Assembly: GCA_045648605.1 (NCBI GenBank)
Contig: JAZROG010000125.1
Location: forward strand, 1 to 28,324
DNA from: SIG710 sp045648605
Lineage (GTDB): Bacteria > Bacillota > Clostridia > Oscillospirales > CAG-272
Length of the DNA stretch: 28,324 bases
Reading direction: 5' to 3'
Shown here: in pieces, positions 1-6,116 of the stretch
Position numbering within the stretch: position 1 is the stretch's first letter
Layout: every line of letters starts with the position of its first letter
The notes under the pieces: generated by a model
What the model saw: only the letters and a program-made list of their open reading frames with translations
Told to the model about the DNA's origin: nothing
Database searches by the model: none
Made by a program: the position numbers and the translations under genes

Positions 1-24
1 AGAGAAAAAATAAAATTCAAAAAG

Positions 25-59
25 AAGCACAAGGCAATCCAGAGGAAAGCCTTGTGCTT
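25..59. terminator. Hairpin 1 of a four-hairpin array (possible terminator)
   Basis: A perfect 11-bp stem (AAGCACAAGGC at 25-35 with its complement at 49-59) closes a 13-nt loop. A moderately T-rich stretch (60-70) follows, so on the plus strand it could end transcription of a gene lying left of the window. No gene is visible in positions 1-332; the stretch holds this hairpin, three more, and the promoter region of the next gene. Confidence 0.55.
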
Positions 60-71
60 ACTTGCTTTTTC

Positions 72-118
72 CGTTCTTACACTCTGTCGTACCGAGTACG
101 CCGACGAATGTAAGAACG
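72..118. other. Hairpin 2 of the array, branched
   Basis: A perfect 10-bp outer stem (CGTTCTTACA at 72-81 with its complement at 109-118), flanked by T-rich DNA on the left and A-rich DNA on the right so the pairing can extend past one mismatch. Inside lies a second fold (86-105: GTCG...CGAC around GTAC...GTAC). The T-run/A-run flanks would suit a terminator read in either direction. Confidence 0.5.
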
Positions 119-148
119 AAAAATATTCCTACCTTTTTCGAAATCTGC

Positions 149-177
149 CAGCGTGTCGAGAAAGTCTCGACACGCTG
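149..177. other. Hairpin 3 of the array, 13-bp perfect stem
   Basis: CAGCGTGTCGAGA (149-161) pairs perfectly with 165-177 around a 3-nt loop (AAG). It has no T-run directly after it, and hairpin 4 starts one base further on, so the two would stack in one transcript. Confidence 0.55.
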
Positions 178-178
178 T

Positions 179-221
179 TGGTGCTGAGACATCGTCTCAG
201 CACCATTTTCTTATATTTTTT
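179..221 (+). terminator. Hairpin 4 of the array with T-rich tail
   Basis: TGGTGCTGAGAC (179-190) pairs perfectly with 194-205 around the loop ATC. The tail at 206-221 is almost all T. This is the best intrinsic-terminator candidate of the array on the plus strand and would insulate the regulator promoter at 261-288 from upstream transcription. Confidence 0.65.
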
Positions 222-260
222 AATAGAGAAACTTTTTATGCAGAATTTTTTGTTAAACTA

Positions 261-288
261 TTGACAAAATCCTATAACGTGGTATAAT
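261..288 (+). promoter_or_regulatory. Sigma-A-type promoter of the Crp/Fnr-ABC operon
   Basis: TTGACA (261-266) and TATAAT (283-288) are both consensus hexamers with a 16-nt spacer. The expected start site is near 295, inside the palindrome at 291-312. The first start codon is 333. Confidence 0.85.
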
Positions 289-290
289 AT

Positions 291-312
291 AAGTGTCTCA
301 TATGATACACTT
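291..312. promoter_or_regulatory. 22-bp palindrome over the start site, probable Crp/Fnr-family operator
   Basis: AAGTGT at 291-296 mirrors ACACTT at 307-312 around the perfect palindrome TCATATGA (298-305); only the pair 297/306 is mismatched. Two-fold symmetry of about 22 bp is the usual size for Crp/Fnr-family sites, and it lies directly downstream of the -10 box where a bound protein would block RNA polymerase. The next gene encodes such a regulator, so autoregulation is the simplest inference. Confidence 0.6.
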
Positions 313-332
313 TTTAAAGAAAGGAAGCGTAA

Positions 333-1022
333 ATGGAGAAAAAGGATAAAATCCTCGAAATTCTCGCAGAGGTTCCGCTTTTTGCAGGGGCTGACAGTGA
401 GCTTATCTCTTCTGTAATTCTTACAGAAGCCGATATTCGTTCTTTTACCTCGGGTGAGGAGCTTGTTTCATGTGGAAATCTTGTTGTTATCCTTGAAGGA
501 ACGGCAAGGGTATTTTCCTCTGACATCGAAAGAGCCGTTATGCTCCGTGACCTTACCGCCGGTGATATCTTCGGAGTTGCCGAGCTTTTTGGCGGAAGCT
601 GCAGCGATATTTCCATCAGCCGTGTCGAAGCAAAGAACAAATGCAAGGCGCTTTTTATCCCTCGCGAAAAGATCAGTTATCTTCTTGAAAACGATAAGAA
701 GATAATGTACAATTATCTCGACTTTCTCTGTTGCCGCATCAGATTTTTAAATAAGCGTATCGCCTGCTTCACAGCAGGAAGTGCCGAAAGAAGGCTTGCC
801 ATCTATCTTGATTCACTTGTGGACGAAAATGAATCGAAAAACGGTACGGTGTGTGTCACCCCACTGTCATCAATGGGCGCCCTTGCCCTTACTCTAGACA
901 TAGGACGAGCCTCACTCTACCGCGCTCTCGAAACGCTTACCGCCGACGGGTTTATCAAAAAGAACGGAAAAAGCTTCATTCTCTCGGACAGAGAAAAAAT
1001 GCTTAAATTTTATAACAAATAA
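333..1022 (+). CDS. Crp/Fnr-family transcriptional regulator
   Basis: Predicted 229-residue cytoplasmic DNA-binding regulator. The N-terminal part (about residues 10-120) reads like a cyclic-nucleotide-binding-type beta-barrel, with a glycine-rich GDIFGVAELF stretch typical of the family. A long helix follows, and about residues 170-220 form a winged helix-turn-helix (LALTLDIGRASLYRALETL, then DGFIKKNGKSF). Length is normal for the family. I see no cysteine cluster that would suggest an Fnr iron-sulfur sensor, so the ligand is unknown. The ribosome site AAAGGAAG precedes the ATG. It is first in a tight operon with an ABC transporter (12-nt gap), which suggests that it senses the transported compound or a related signal. 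Its promoter carries the palindrome at 291-312, consistent with autoregulation. Confidence 0.85.
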   Translation: MEKKDKILEILAEVPLFAGADSELISSVILTEADIRSFTSGEELVSCGNLVVILEGTARVFSSDIERAVMLRDLTAGDIFGVAELFGGSCSDISISRVEAKNKCKALFIPREKISYLLENDKKIMYNYLDFLCCRIRFLNKRIACFTAGSAERRLAIYLDSLVDENESKNGTVCVTPLSSMGALALTLDIGRASLYRALETLTADGFIKKNGKSFILSDREKMLKFYNK

Positions 1023-1034
1023 AGGAGAATCACC

Positions 1035-2099
1035 ATGAAAAAGCTATTTACAATCATCCTTGCACTTATTATGCTCTTTGCTCTCGTTTCCTGCACGGGC
1101 GGCAATGCTCAAAATGAAGAAACAAATTCCGTCTCCGACACGGTCGCGGAAAGTGTTTCCGATACCACTGCTGAAACCGAAGAAGTAAAAATCGACAATA
1201 CACTTCCCTTTAACATCACTGTCATTTCCGGCACAACCGGCATGGGCTTTGCAAAGCTTATGAGCGATGCAAAGGAGGGCAATGCTTCCTTCCCCTATAA
1301 TTTTGAGATCGTCAGCGGTGCTGATGTGGTTGCTCCCGCTATTATAAACGGAAGCACAGATATCGCGGCTGTTCCCACAAACCTTGCTGCGGTCCTCTTC
1401 GCAAAGACAAAGGGAGAGGTTCAGATACTTGCCGCAAACACACTCGGAGTTCTTTATGTCATTGAAAATGGCGAGAGCGTAAACAGCATCTCCGACCTTG
1501 CGGGAAAGACCGTTTACTGCTGCCAGCAGGGTGCAAATCCCGAATTTATTTCTAATTATCTTCTCACCGAAAGCGGTCTTAAGGTAGGCGAGGATGTTAT
1601 GCTTGATTTCACATATAACACCCCCGACGAGCTTGCAACCGCTATCGCAACAGGCGCGGTTGATCTTGCGATTCTCCCAGAGCCTAAGGTAACTGCAACT
1701 CTCTCGCAGAACGAGAATCTCCGCCGCGCTATCAATCTTTCCGACGTATGGAATGAAGTCACGGAAGGTCTTCCCCTCATTCAGGGCGTTATCGTTGGCA
1801 GAAAGGCTTTCATTGAGAAGCATGGCGCAGAGGTTGAGGAGTTCCTTCGTGAATATGAGGCTTCCATTGCATTTACAAGCACAAACAAAGAAGAGGCTGC
1901 TGAAATGATAGCTGCCGCGGGCATTATCCCAAAAGCTCCCCTTGCTCTTAAAGCACTTCCCTACTGCAACCTTGCCTTCATTTCGGGAAGCGATATGAAC
2001 GAGCCTATGATGAGCTTCTTTAATGTTCTTTTTGCTGCAAATCCTGCATCTGTTGGCGGTGCGCTCCCCACAGAGGATATTTTCTATAGCGCTAAATAA
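1035..2099 (+). CDS. ABC transporter substrate-binding lipoprotein (NitT/TauT, NMT1/SsuA type)
   Basis: 354-residue extracytoplasmic solute receptor anchored by a lipid. The N-terminus is a lipoprotein signal: two lysines, a hydrophobic stretch, and lipobox LVSC with Cys20 as the lipidated residue. A Ser/Thr/Glu-rich linker (about 21-55) follows. The body is a periplasmic-binding fold of the SsuA/TauA/ThiY class: an early glycine-rich GTTGMGFAKLM segment, DLAGKTVYC (the usual lobe signature of these proteins), and DLAILPEPKVT. It works with the permease and ATPase downstream, whose gene starts within its stop codon (1-nt overlap, translational coupling). Family members bind sulfonates, nitrate, bicarbonate, pyrimidine precursors and others; the sequence does not tell me which. 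An open antisense frame covers the same span but has no start signals. Confidence 0.88.
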   Translation: MKKLFTIILALIMLFALVSCTGGNAQNEETNSVSDTVAESVSDTTAETEEVKIDNTLPFNITVISGTTGMGFAKLMSDAKEGNASFPYNFEIVSGADVVAPAIINGSTDIAAVPTNLAAVLFAKTKGEVQILAANTLGVLYVIENGESVNSISDLAGKTVYCCQQGANPEFISNYLLTESGLKVGEDVMLDFTYNTPDELATAIATGAVDLAILPEPKVTATLSQNENLRRAINLSDVWNEVTEGLPLIQGVIVGRKAFIEKHGAEVEEFLREYEASIAFTSTNKEEAAEMIAAAGIIPKAPLALKALPYCNLAFISGSDMNEPMMSFFNVLFAANPASVGGALPTEDIFYSAK

Positions 2100-2869
2100 T
2101 GGCAAAAAAACTGTTTAAAAGCTTTATTTCCGCCCTTGCAGTTGCCGCATTCTGGATACTTATCTGGTATCTTGCGGCACTGCAGGTTGGAAAAGAGCTT
2201 CTTTTACCCTCACCCTTTTTGGTTCTCAAAAGACTTTTTGAAATAATGGGGAGCGGTGAATTCTATATCACAACTGCTTATTCTCTCATAAGAGTTATGG
2301 GCGGTGTTATCTCGGCCTCTGTTCTCGGAATACTTATATCGATACTTACTCATTTTTTTAAAATCATAGCCGCACTTGTGCGACCTGTAATAACGGTCAT
2401 CAAGGCAACTCCTGTTGCTTCCTTTATTATTCTCGCGCTTGTCTGGCTTGACAGAGGAAACCTGCCTGTTTTCATCTCCTTGCTTATGGTCTTGCCCGTT
2501 ATCTGGACAAATCTTACCACGGGTCTCGGTCAGATCGATATTAAGCTTCTTGAGCTTGCAAGAGTCTATAAAATAGGCGTTTTCCAAAAAATAAAAGGGA
2601 TATATATCCCCTCGGTAATGCCTTATTTTTCATCAGCGATCAAGACCTCGCTGGGTCTTGCCTGGAAAGCGGGTATTGCCGCCGAGGTTCTTGCCGTGCC
2701 CATGCGCTCCATCGGAAAGGAGCTTTTCAATTCAAAAACCTATTTCGAAACGTCTGATCTGTTTGCATGGACGGTAGTTGTGATAATTTTAAGTCTGATA
2801 ATTGAGTTCATCTTTGAAGCTCTGCTTGGCAGGCTTACTTTAAGGAGGGGTCACAATGCTAAAAATTGA
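2099..2869 (+). CDS. ABC transporter permease (SsuC/TauC type)
   Basis: 256-residue integral membrane protein with about six hydrophobic segments, the first near residues 8-28. The cytoplasmic EAA-type loop that contacts the ATPase is visible as ELARVYKIGVFQKIKGIYIP, about residues 148-167. Length is normal for single permeases of the NitT/TauT class, which act as homodimers. Its ATG overlaps the stop of the binding-protein gene, and its last codons overlap the start of the ATPase gene by 14 nt, so all three are translated from one message. It would form the import channel for the unknown solute delivered by the lipoprotein. Confidence 0.88.
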   Translation: MAKKLFKSFISALAVAAFWILIWYLAALQVGKELLLPSPFLVLKRLFEIMGSGEFYITTAYSLIRVMGGVISASVLGILISILTHFFKIIAALVRPVITVIKATPVASFIILALVWLDRGNLPVFISLLMVLPVIWTNLTTGLGQIDIKLLELARVYKIGVFQKIKGIYIPSVMPYFSSAIKTSLGLAWKAGIAAEVLAVPMRSIGKELFNSKTYFETSDLFAWTVVVIILSLIIEFIFEALLGRLTLRRGHNAKN

Positions 2870-3443
2870 TAGCATTTCCTTCTCATACGGAAAAGAAAAG
2901 ATATTGGATAATTTTTCCCTTGAGCTTGGCGAAAGAGGAATTTATGCCATTATGGGTCCCTCGGGATGTGGAAAAAGCACTCTGTTCTCGCTTATATGCG
3001 GACTTTTGAAGCCGGAGCGCGGCAGCATTACCCATGTTTTTTCGCGTATTTCTTATGCTTTTCAGGAGCCAAGGCTTATTCCGCATATGACAGCGGCAGA
3101 AAATGTCAATTTCGTTTTAGGCGGCAAAAAAAGCTCTCTTGACAAGGCAAAGAAAGCGCTCGACTCCGTTGGACTTTATGAAGACGCAGAAAAATACCCT
3201 TCCGAGCTATCGGGTGGAATGCAAAAAAGAGTGTCTCTTGCCAGAGCCATTGCATACTGCGGTGATTTTCTGCTCCTTGACGAGCCCTTTACGGGACTTG
3301 ATGAGGAAACGAAGGACGATATTATCAATATCATAAAAGAAATCGGAAAAAATGCACTCGTTCTCATGATAACCCATGACAGCGCAGAGGCAGAAAAATG
3401 TGCAGATAAAATTTTATTTTTCGAGCAAATAAATCGGAGCTGA
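2856..3443 (+). CDS. ABC transporter ATP-binding protein (SsuB/TauB type)
   Basis: 195-residue nucleotide-binding subunit. All core motifs are present: Walker A GPSGCGKST (about 34-42), Q-loop around AFQEPRL, signature LSGGMQKRVSLARA, Walker B FLLLDEP, D-loop GLDEET and switch histidine in MITHD. It is shorter than most family members (about 240-260 residues) because it ends soon after the switch region, so it lacks the usual C-terminal extension; the catalytic core is complete. The ATG follows a strong AAGGAGGGG site located inside the permease gene. The stop codon lies inside the stem of the terminator at 3431-3464, so the C-terminal end is fixed by real transcript signals, not by a frameshift. 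Confidence 0.88.
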   Translation: MLKIDSISFSYGKEKILDNFSLELGERGIYAIMGPSGCGKSTLFSLICGLLKPERGSITHVFSRISYAFQEPRLIPHMTAAENVNFVLGGKKSSLDKAKKALDSVGLYEDAEKYPSELSGGMQKRVSLARAIAYCGDFLLLDEPFTGLDEETKDDIINIIKEIGKNALVLMITHDSAEAEKCADKILFFEQINRS

Positions 3444-3465
3444 CAAAAATGTCAGCTCCGATTTT
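3431..3465 (+). terminator. Intrinsic terminator of the ABC operon, containing the stop codon
   Basis: A 15-bp perfect stem (3431-3445 with 3450-3464), loop AAAA, T-run at the 3' side. The ATPase stop codon TGA (3441-3443) lies within the left arm. On the opposite strand it may also end the convergent gene at 3479-4252, although the T-run on that side is interrupted. Confidence 0.85.
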
Positions 3466-3478
3466 ATATTAACGTATA

Positions 3479-4252
3479 TCAGTTATCAAGTGTGCGGAGA
3501 TACTCGATGCAGCGGCGAACCTCCTCGGTTCCTGTGGGCTGAAGTCCCTCAGACTCGATAACCATAAGAACACCGTTCTTATTTGCCCACTCGCGAACAG
3601 CCTTGATGGGTGCTCTGCCGGAGCCTACCGAGAAGCCCTTAACGCCATCGTGAACATGATCAAAGTTCTTGTTGCAATCCTCGGAGGGGATACCGTCCTT
3701 CAGATGAACGACCTTGATTCTGTCCTTATGTGCTTCAAGGAATTCAATTACATCAATACCTGCATTGAAAAGCCAGAAGGTATCGATCTCAAGCTCAACA
3801 TTTGTATTTGCAATAACCTCATCCTCAAAAACTGTGCCGTTCTCATTAGGGAAGAATTCTCTTGAATGGTTGTGATAACCGAGGCGAATACCGTTCTCTG
3901 CCAGCTTCTTCTGAGCGAAGTTAAGCGCGTCGATAACGCCCTGTGCCTTTTCGGGAGTGCTCCAATCGCAGCCGGGAACGATGAGATTCTCACAACCGAT
4001 TATCTTATGATAACGGATTGTCTCGTCGATGGTCTCGGGAGTGATAGCATCAAGTCCGGTGTGTGTTCCGGAGCAAACAAGTCCGAATGTATCGAGCCAT
4101 GTTTTGATCTGCTCAGGGTTGTATTCAAAGAAGCCTGCAAACTCAATATATTTATATCCCATGTTTGCAACGTCCTCAAGGGCTTTACGCATTGAGTCCT
4201 TTGTTACGTCTCTCATGGAGTACATCTGCAGACCGTATTCTGTTCTTGCCAT
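3479..4252 (-). CDS. Sugar phosphate isomerase/epimerase-like TIM-barrel protein
   Basis: 257-residue protein of the xylose-isomerase-like TIM-barrel superfamily (AP-endonuclease-2 fold). Supporting motifs are YKYIEFAGFF near the first strands, CSGTHTG, LGYHNHSREF (metal-binding His/Glu region), ELEIDTFWLF, VVHLKDG and VMVIESEG, the sequential acidic and histidine residues that bind the divalent metal in this family. I chose the ATG at 4252 because a GAGGT site lies just upstream; the frame stays open for 21 more codons but these have no ribosome site. Members interconvert ketoses, inositol derivatives or inosose intermediates; the substrate cannot be assigned. It stands alone with its own promoter (4287-4315) and converges on the ABC operon. 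Confidence 0.82.
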   Translation of the reverse strand: MARTEYGLQMYSMRDVTKDSMRKALEDVANMGYKYIEFAGFFEYNPEQIKTWLDTFGLVCSGTHTGLDAITPETIDETIRYHKIIGCENLIVPGCDWSTPEKAQGVIDALNFAQKKLAENGIRLGYHNHSREFFPNENGTVFEDEVIANTNVELEIDTFWLFNAGIDVIEFLEAHKDRIKVVHLKDGIPSEDCNKNFDHVHDGVKGFSVGSGRAPIKAVREWANKNGVLMVIESEGLQPTGTEEVRRCIEYLRTLDN

Positions 4253-4286
4253 AATAATTACCTCTTTTCGTTTTTTATTTTTTTTA

Positions 4287-4315
4287 ATGATACCATATTT
4301 TGCCTTATTTGTCAA
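4287..4315 (-). promoter_or_regulatory. Promoter of the TIM-barrel isomerase gene
   Basis: Read on the minus strand: TTGACA (4315-4310) and TATCAT (4292-4287) with a 17-nt spacer, about 35 nt before the chosen ATG at 4252. Confidence 0.75.
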
Positions 4316-4402
4316 TAAAAAAATAACAATTTTAATGTTTTTTCTTCTTTTTCATTTTGTTTTTTCCACTATGGAGAAAAAATTAAAAATGATAACAAAT
4401 TA

Positions 4403-4431
4403 TTGAAAAAAAACACGATATATGCTATAAT
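4403..4431 (+). promoter_or_regulatory. Intact promoter in front of a decayed gene
   Basis: TTGAAA (4403-4408) and TATAAT (4426-4431) with a 17-nt spacer. It points into the M20 peptidase remnant at 4462, whose ribosome site GGAGGG (4449-4454) is also intact. Confidence 0.7.
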
Positions 4432-4461
4432 ATAAAAAAGATATATTTGGAGGGAAAATCA

Positions 4462-4615
4462 ACGAAAAGCATTACTGCCTCTGTAGAAAAATACAAAGAA
4501 ATGATACTTGAAGCCGAAAGGTATATATGGAAAAATCCCGAGACGGGATACAAGGAAATCAAAACATCAAAAATATATGGCTGAAAAATTTGAGGAGCTG
4601 GGCTATTCGCTATAA
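4462..4615 (+). pseudogene. 5' remnant of an M20-family peptidase/amidohydrolase
   Basis: Only about 50 codons remain. The frame from 4462 reads a short helix (VEKYKEMILEAERYIWKNPE) and TGYKEIKTSK, then a stop at about 4582; shifting one base continues it as KYMAEKFEELGYSL to the stop at 4613-4615. This order (W/H-xNPExGYKExKTSxYxAExxEELGY) is the typical start of M20 amidohydrolases such as aminoacylase or carboxypeptidase relatives. The expected start codon, correctly spaced 7 nt after GGAGGG, is ACG, probably a mutated ATG. Promoter and ribosome site survive, and the metal-binding catalytic domain is wholly absent. The right edge abuts a remnant on the opposite strand. Assignment rests on N-terminal resemblance only. 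Confidence 0.6.
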
Positions 4616-4671
4616 AGCGGAATTACATTATACCTTTCTTTACAAAATCCGTTATAATACATTTCAGTCAT
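4603..4671 (-). pseudogene. 5' stub of a second, convergent gene (possibly a TrpE-like start)
   Basis: On the minus strand an ATG at 4671, preceded by AGAGGTG at proper spacing and by a promoter (4691-4720), opens a 22-codon frame that ends at 4603 inside the M20 remnant. Expression signals this good before a 22-residue frame suggest a truncated larger gene. The segment ERYNVIPLYSE resembles the N-terminal region of anthranilate synthase component I (YNxIPxYxE), but so short a match is weak. A genuine small peptide is the alternative. Confidence 0.4.
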
Positions 4672-4690
4672 AAAAACACCTCTTTCCAAC

Positions 4691-4720
4691 ATTATAACAA
4701 ATAAACCCCACATAATGCAA
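4691..4720 (-). promoter_or_regulatory. Promoter of the minus-strand stub
   Basis: On the minus strand, TTGCAT (4720-4715) and TATAAT (4696-4691) with an 18-nt spacer, followed by AGAGGTG and ATG at 4671. Confidence 0.6.
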
Positions 4721-4724
4721 TAGA

Positions 4725-4758
4725 TTTGATTAAATTTTTATGGTAAAATTTAATCAAA
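4725..4758. promoter_or_regulatory. 34-bp perfect inverted repeat before the alpha-galactosidase operon
   Basis: TTTGATTAAATTTT (4725-4738) is repeated in inverse at 4745-4758 around a 6-nt spacer (TATGGT). It lies 23 nt upstream of the GH4 start codon and overlaps the likely -10 (TAAAAT, 4744-4749), for which no good -35 is visible. An operator for a sugar-responsive regulator is the most likely role. An mRNA hairpin is possible but would be very AT-rich and has no T-run. Confidence 0.55.
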
Positions 4759-4781
4759 TAACTTTTGGGGAGGTTTTTTAT

Positions 4782-6101
4782 ATGAAAATCACATTTATGG
4801 GTGCGGGAAGCACCGTTTTTGCTAAAAATGTTATCGGCGACTGTATGTGCACCGAATCGCTTTGTGAATCCGAATTCGCCCTTTACGATATCGACGGCGA
4901 CAGACTTCGCGAGAGTGAGCTTATGCTCAATGCTATCAACAACACGATCAACAGCGGAAAAGCTAAGATCACCTGCCATCTCAGTGTTGAAAACAGAAAA
5001 AATGCCCTCCGCGGAGCATCATTTGTTGTAAATGCAATTCAGGTCGGCCTTTACGATCCCTGCACCATAACAGATTTTGAGGTTCCCAAGAGATTTGGTC
5101 TTCGCCAGACCATCGGAGACACCCTCGGAATCGGTGGAATCATGCGCGCGCTTCGTACAATTCCCGTTCTTGAAGACTTCGCACGGGATATGTCAGAGGT
5201 TTGTCCCGATGCTCTTTTCCTCAATTATACTAACCCAATGGCAATGCTCTCCGGCTTTATGCAGAGATACACAGGAATTAACACCATCGGTCTTTGCCAT
5301 AGCGTTCAGACCTGCTCAAATTCACTTCTTAAGCAGCTCGGAATGGAGGACAAGCTTGAGGGCAGACGCGAGCTTATTGCAGGCATCAACCACATGTCTT
5401 GGCTTCTCCAGATAAAGGACAAGGACGGTAACGACCTTTATCCCGAGATCAAGCGCAGAGCAAAGGAAAAGAATACCACCGAAAAGCATGGCAATATGGT
5501 AAGATTTGATTATATTGACAAGCTCGGCTACTACTGCACAGAGTCAAGCGAGCACAATTCGGAATACAATATGTTCTACATAAAGGACAAATATCCCGAG
5601 CTTATAGACCGCTTCAATATTCCCCTTGACGAATATCCGAGACGCTGCATAAATCAGATAGCAGATTGGGAAAAGCGCAGAGACGAGCTTATCAACAATC
5701 CCACCCTCTCCCATGAGCGCTCAAACGAGTATGCATCCAGAATTATGGAAGCGATGGTCACCTGCGGTACATATAAGATCGGCGGTAATGTTCTGAATAC
5801 AGGTCTTATCGACAATCTCCCCTCCGATGCTTGCGTTGAGGTTCCTTGTCTTATTGACGGTCAGGGCATTCACCCCTGTCATGTTGGCAGACTCCCCGTT
5901 CAGCTTGCAGCAATGAACATGACGAATATAAATGTTCAGCTTCTGACCATCGAAGCTGCTGTAACAAAAAAGAAAGAGCATATCTATCAGGCGGCAATGC
6001 TCGATCCCCACACGGACAGCGAGCTTTCCATCGATAAGATAATAGAAATGGTCGATTCCCTCATTGAGGAGCATGGCTCATGGCTTCCCAAATATCACTG
6101 A
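4782..6101 (+). CDS. melA: GH4 alpha-galactosidase/alpha-glucosidase (NAD+ and metal dependent)
   Basis: 439-residue cytoplasmic glycosidase of family GH4, which cleaves by a redox-assisted elimination mechanism needing NAD+ and Mn2+. Residues 1-11 carry the Rossmann nucleotide loop (GAGST at 7-11). Family motifs follow: GDTLGIGGIMRALRTIP, NYTNPMAML, GLCHS with Cys172 and GINH with His204, the expected metal ligands. CHS at this place is the signature of the alpha-galactosidase/alpha-glucosidase subgroup. Length is normal. I chose the ATG at 4782 because GGGGAGG lies 8 nt before it; an in-frame ATG 42 nt upstream falls inside the inverted repeat. A GH36 alpha-galactosidase follows 15 nt downstream, which favours galactoside use. 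No transporter gene lies in this operon. Confidence 0.88.
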   Translation: MKITFMGAGSTVFAKNVIGDCMCTESLCESEFALYDIDGDRLRESELMLNAINNTINSGKAKITCHLSVENRKNALRGASFVVNAIQVGLYDPCTITDFEVPKRFGLRQTIGDTLGIGGIMRALRTIPVLEDFARDMSEVCPDALFLNYTNPMAMLSGFMQRYTGINTIGLCHSVQTCSNSLLKQLGMEDKLEGRRELIAGINHMSWLLQIKDKDGNDLYPEIKRRAKEKNTTEKHGNMVRFDYIDKLGYYCTESSEHNSEYNMFYIKDKYPELIDRFNIPLDEYPRRCINQIADWEKRRDELINNPTLSHERSNEYASRIMEAMVTCGTYKIGGNVLNTGLIDNLPSDACVEVPCLIDGQGIHPCHVGRLPVQLAAMNMTNINVQLLTIEAAVTKKKEHIYQAAMLDPHTDSELSIDKIIEMVDSLIEEHGSWLPKYH

Positions 6102-6116
6102 AAAGGAATTTACTGA

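Noticed and set aside
25..205. CRISPR array or REP-type repeat
   Set aside because: The four stems have unrelated sequences and irregular spacing; there are no identical repeats or cas genes.
52..264. A 70-codon frame across the hairpin array
   Set aside because: It starts inside hairpin 1, runs through all stems, has no ribosome site and looks unlike a protein.
1044..2105. A 353-codon open frame antisense to the substrate-binding protein gene
   Set aside because: It mirrors the sense gene almost exactly, lacks a ribosome site, and reads as low-complexity Cys/Asn/Lys-rich protein without any domain; it results from codon bias on the opposite strand.
4740..4781. GH4 start at the ATG 4740
   Set aside because: It falls in the spacer of the inverted repeat and has no ribosome site; the protein family begins at the MKITFMGAGST segment.
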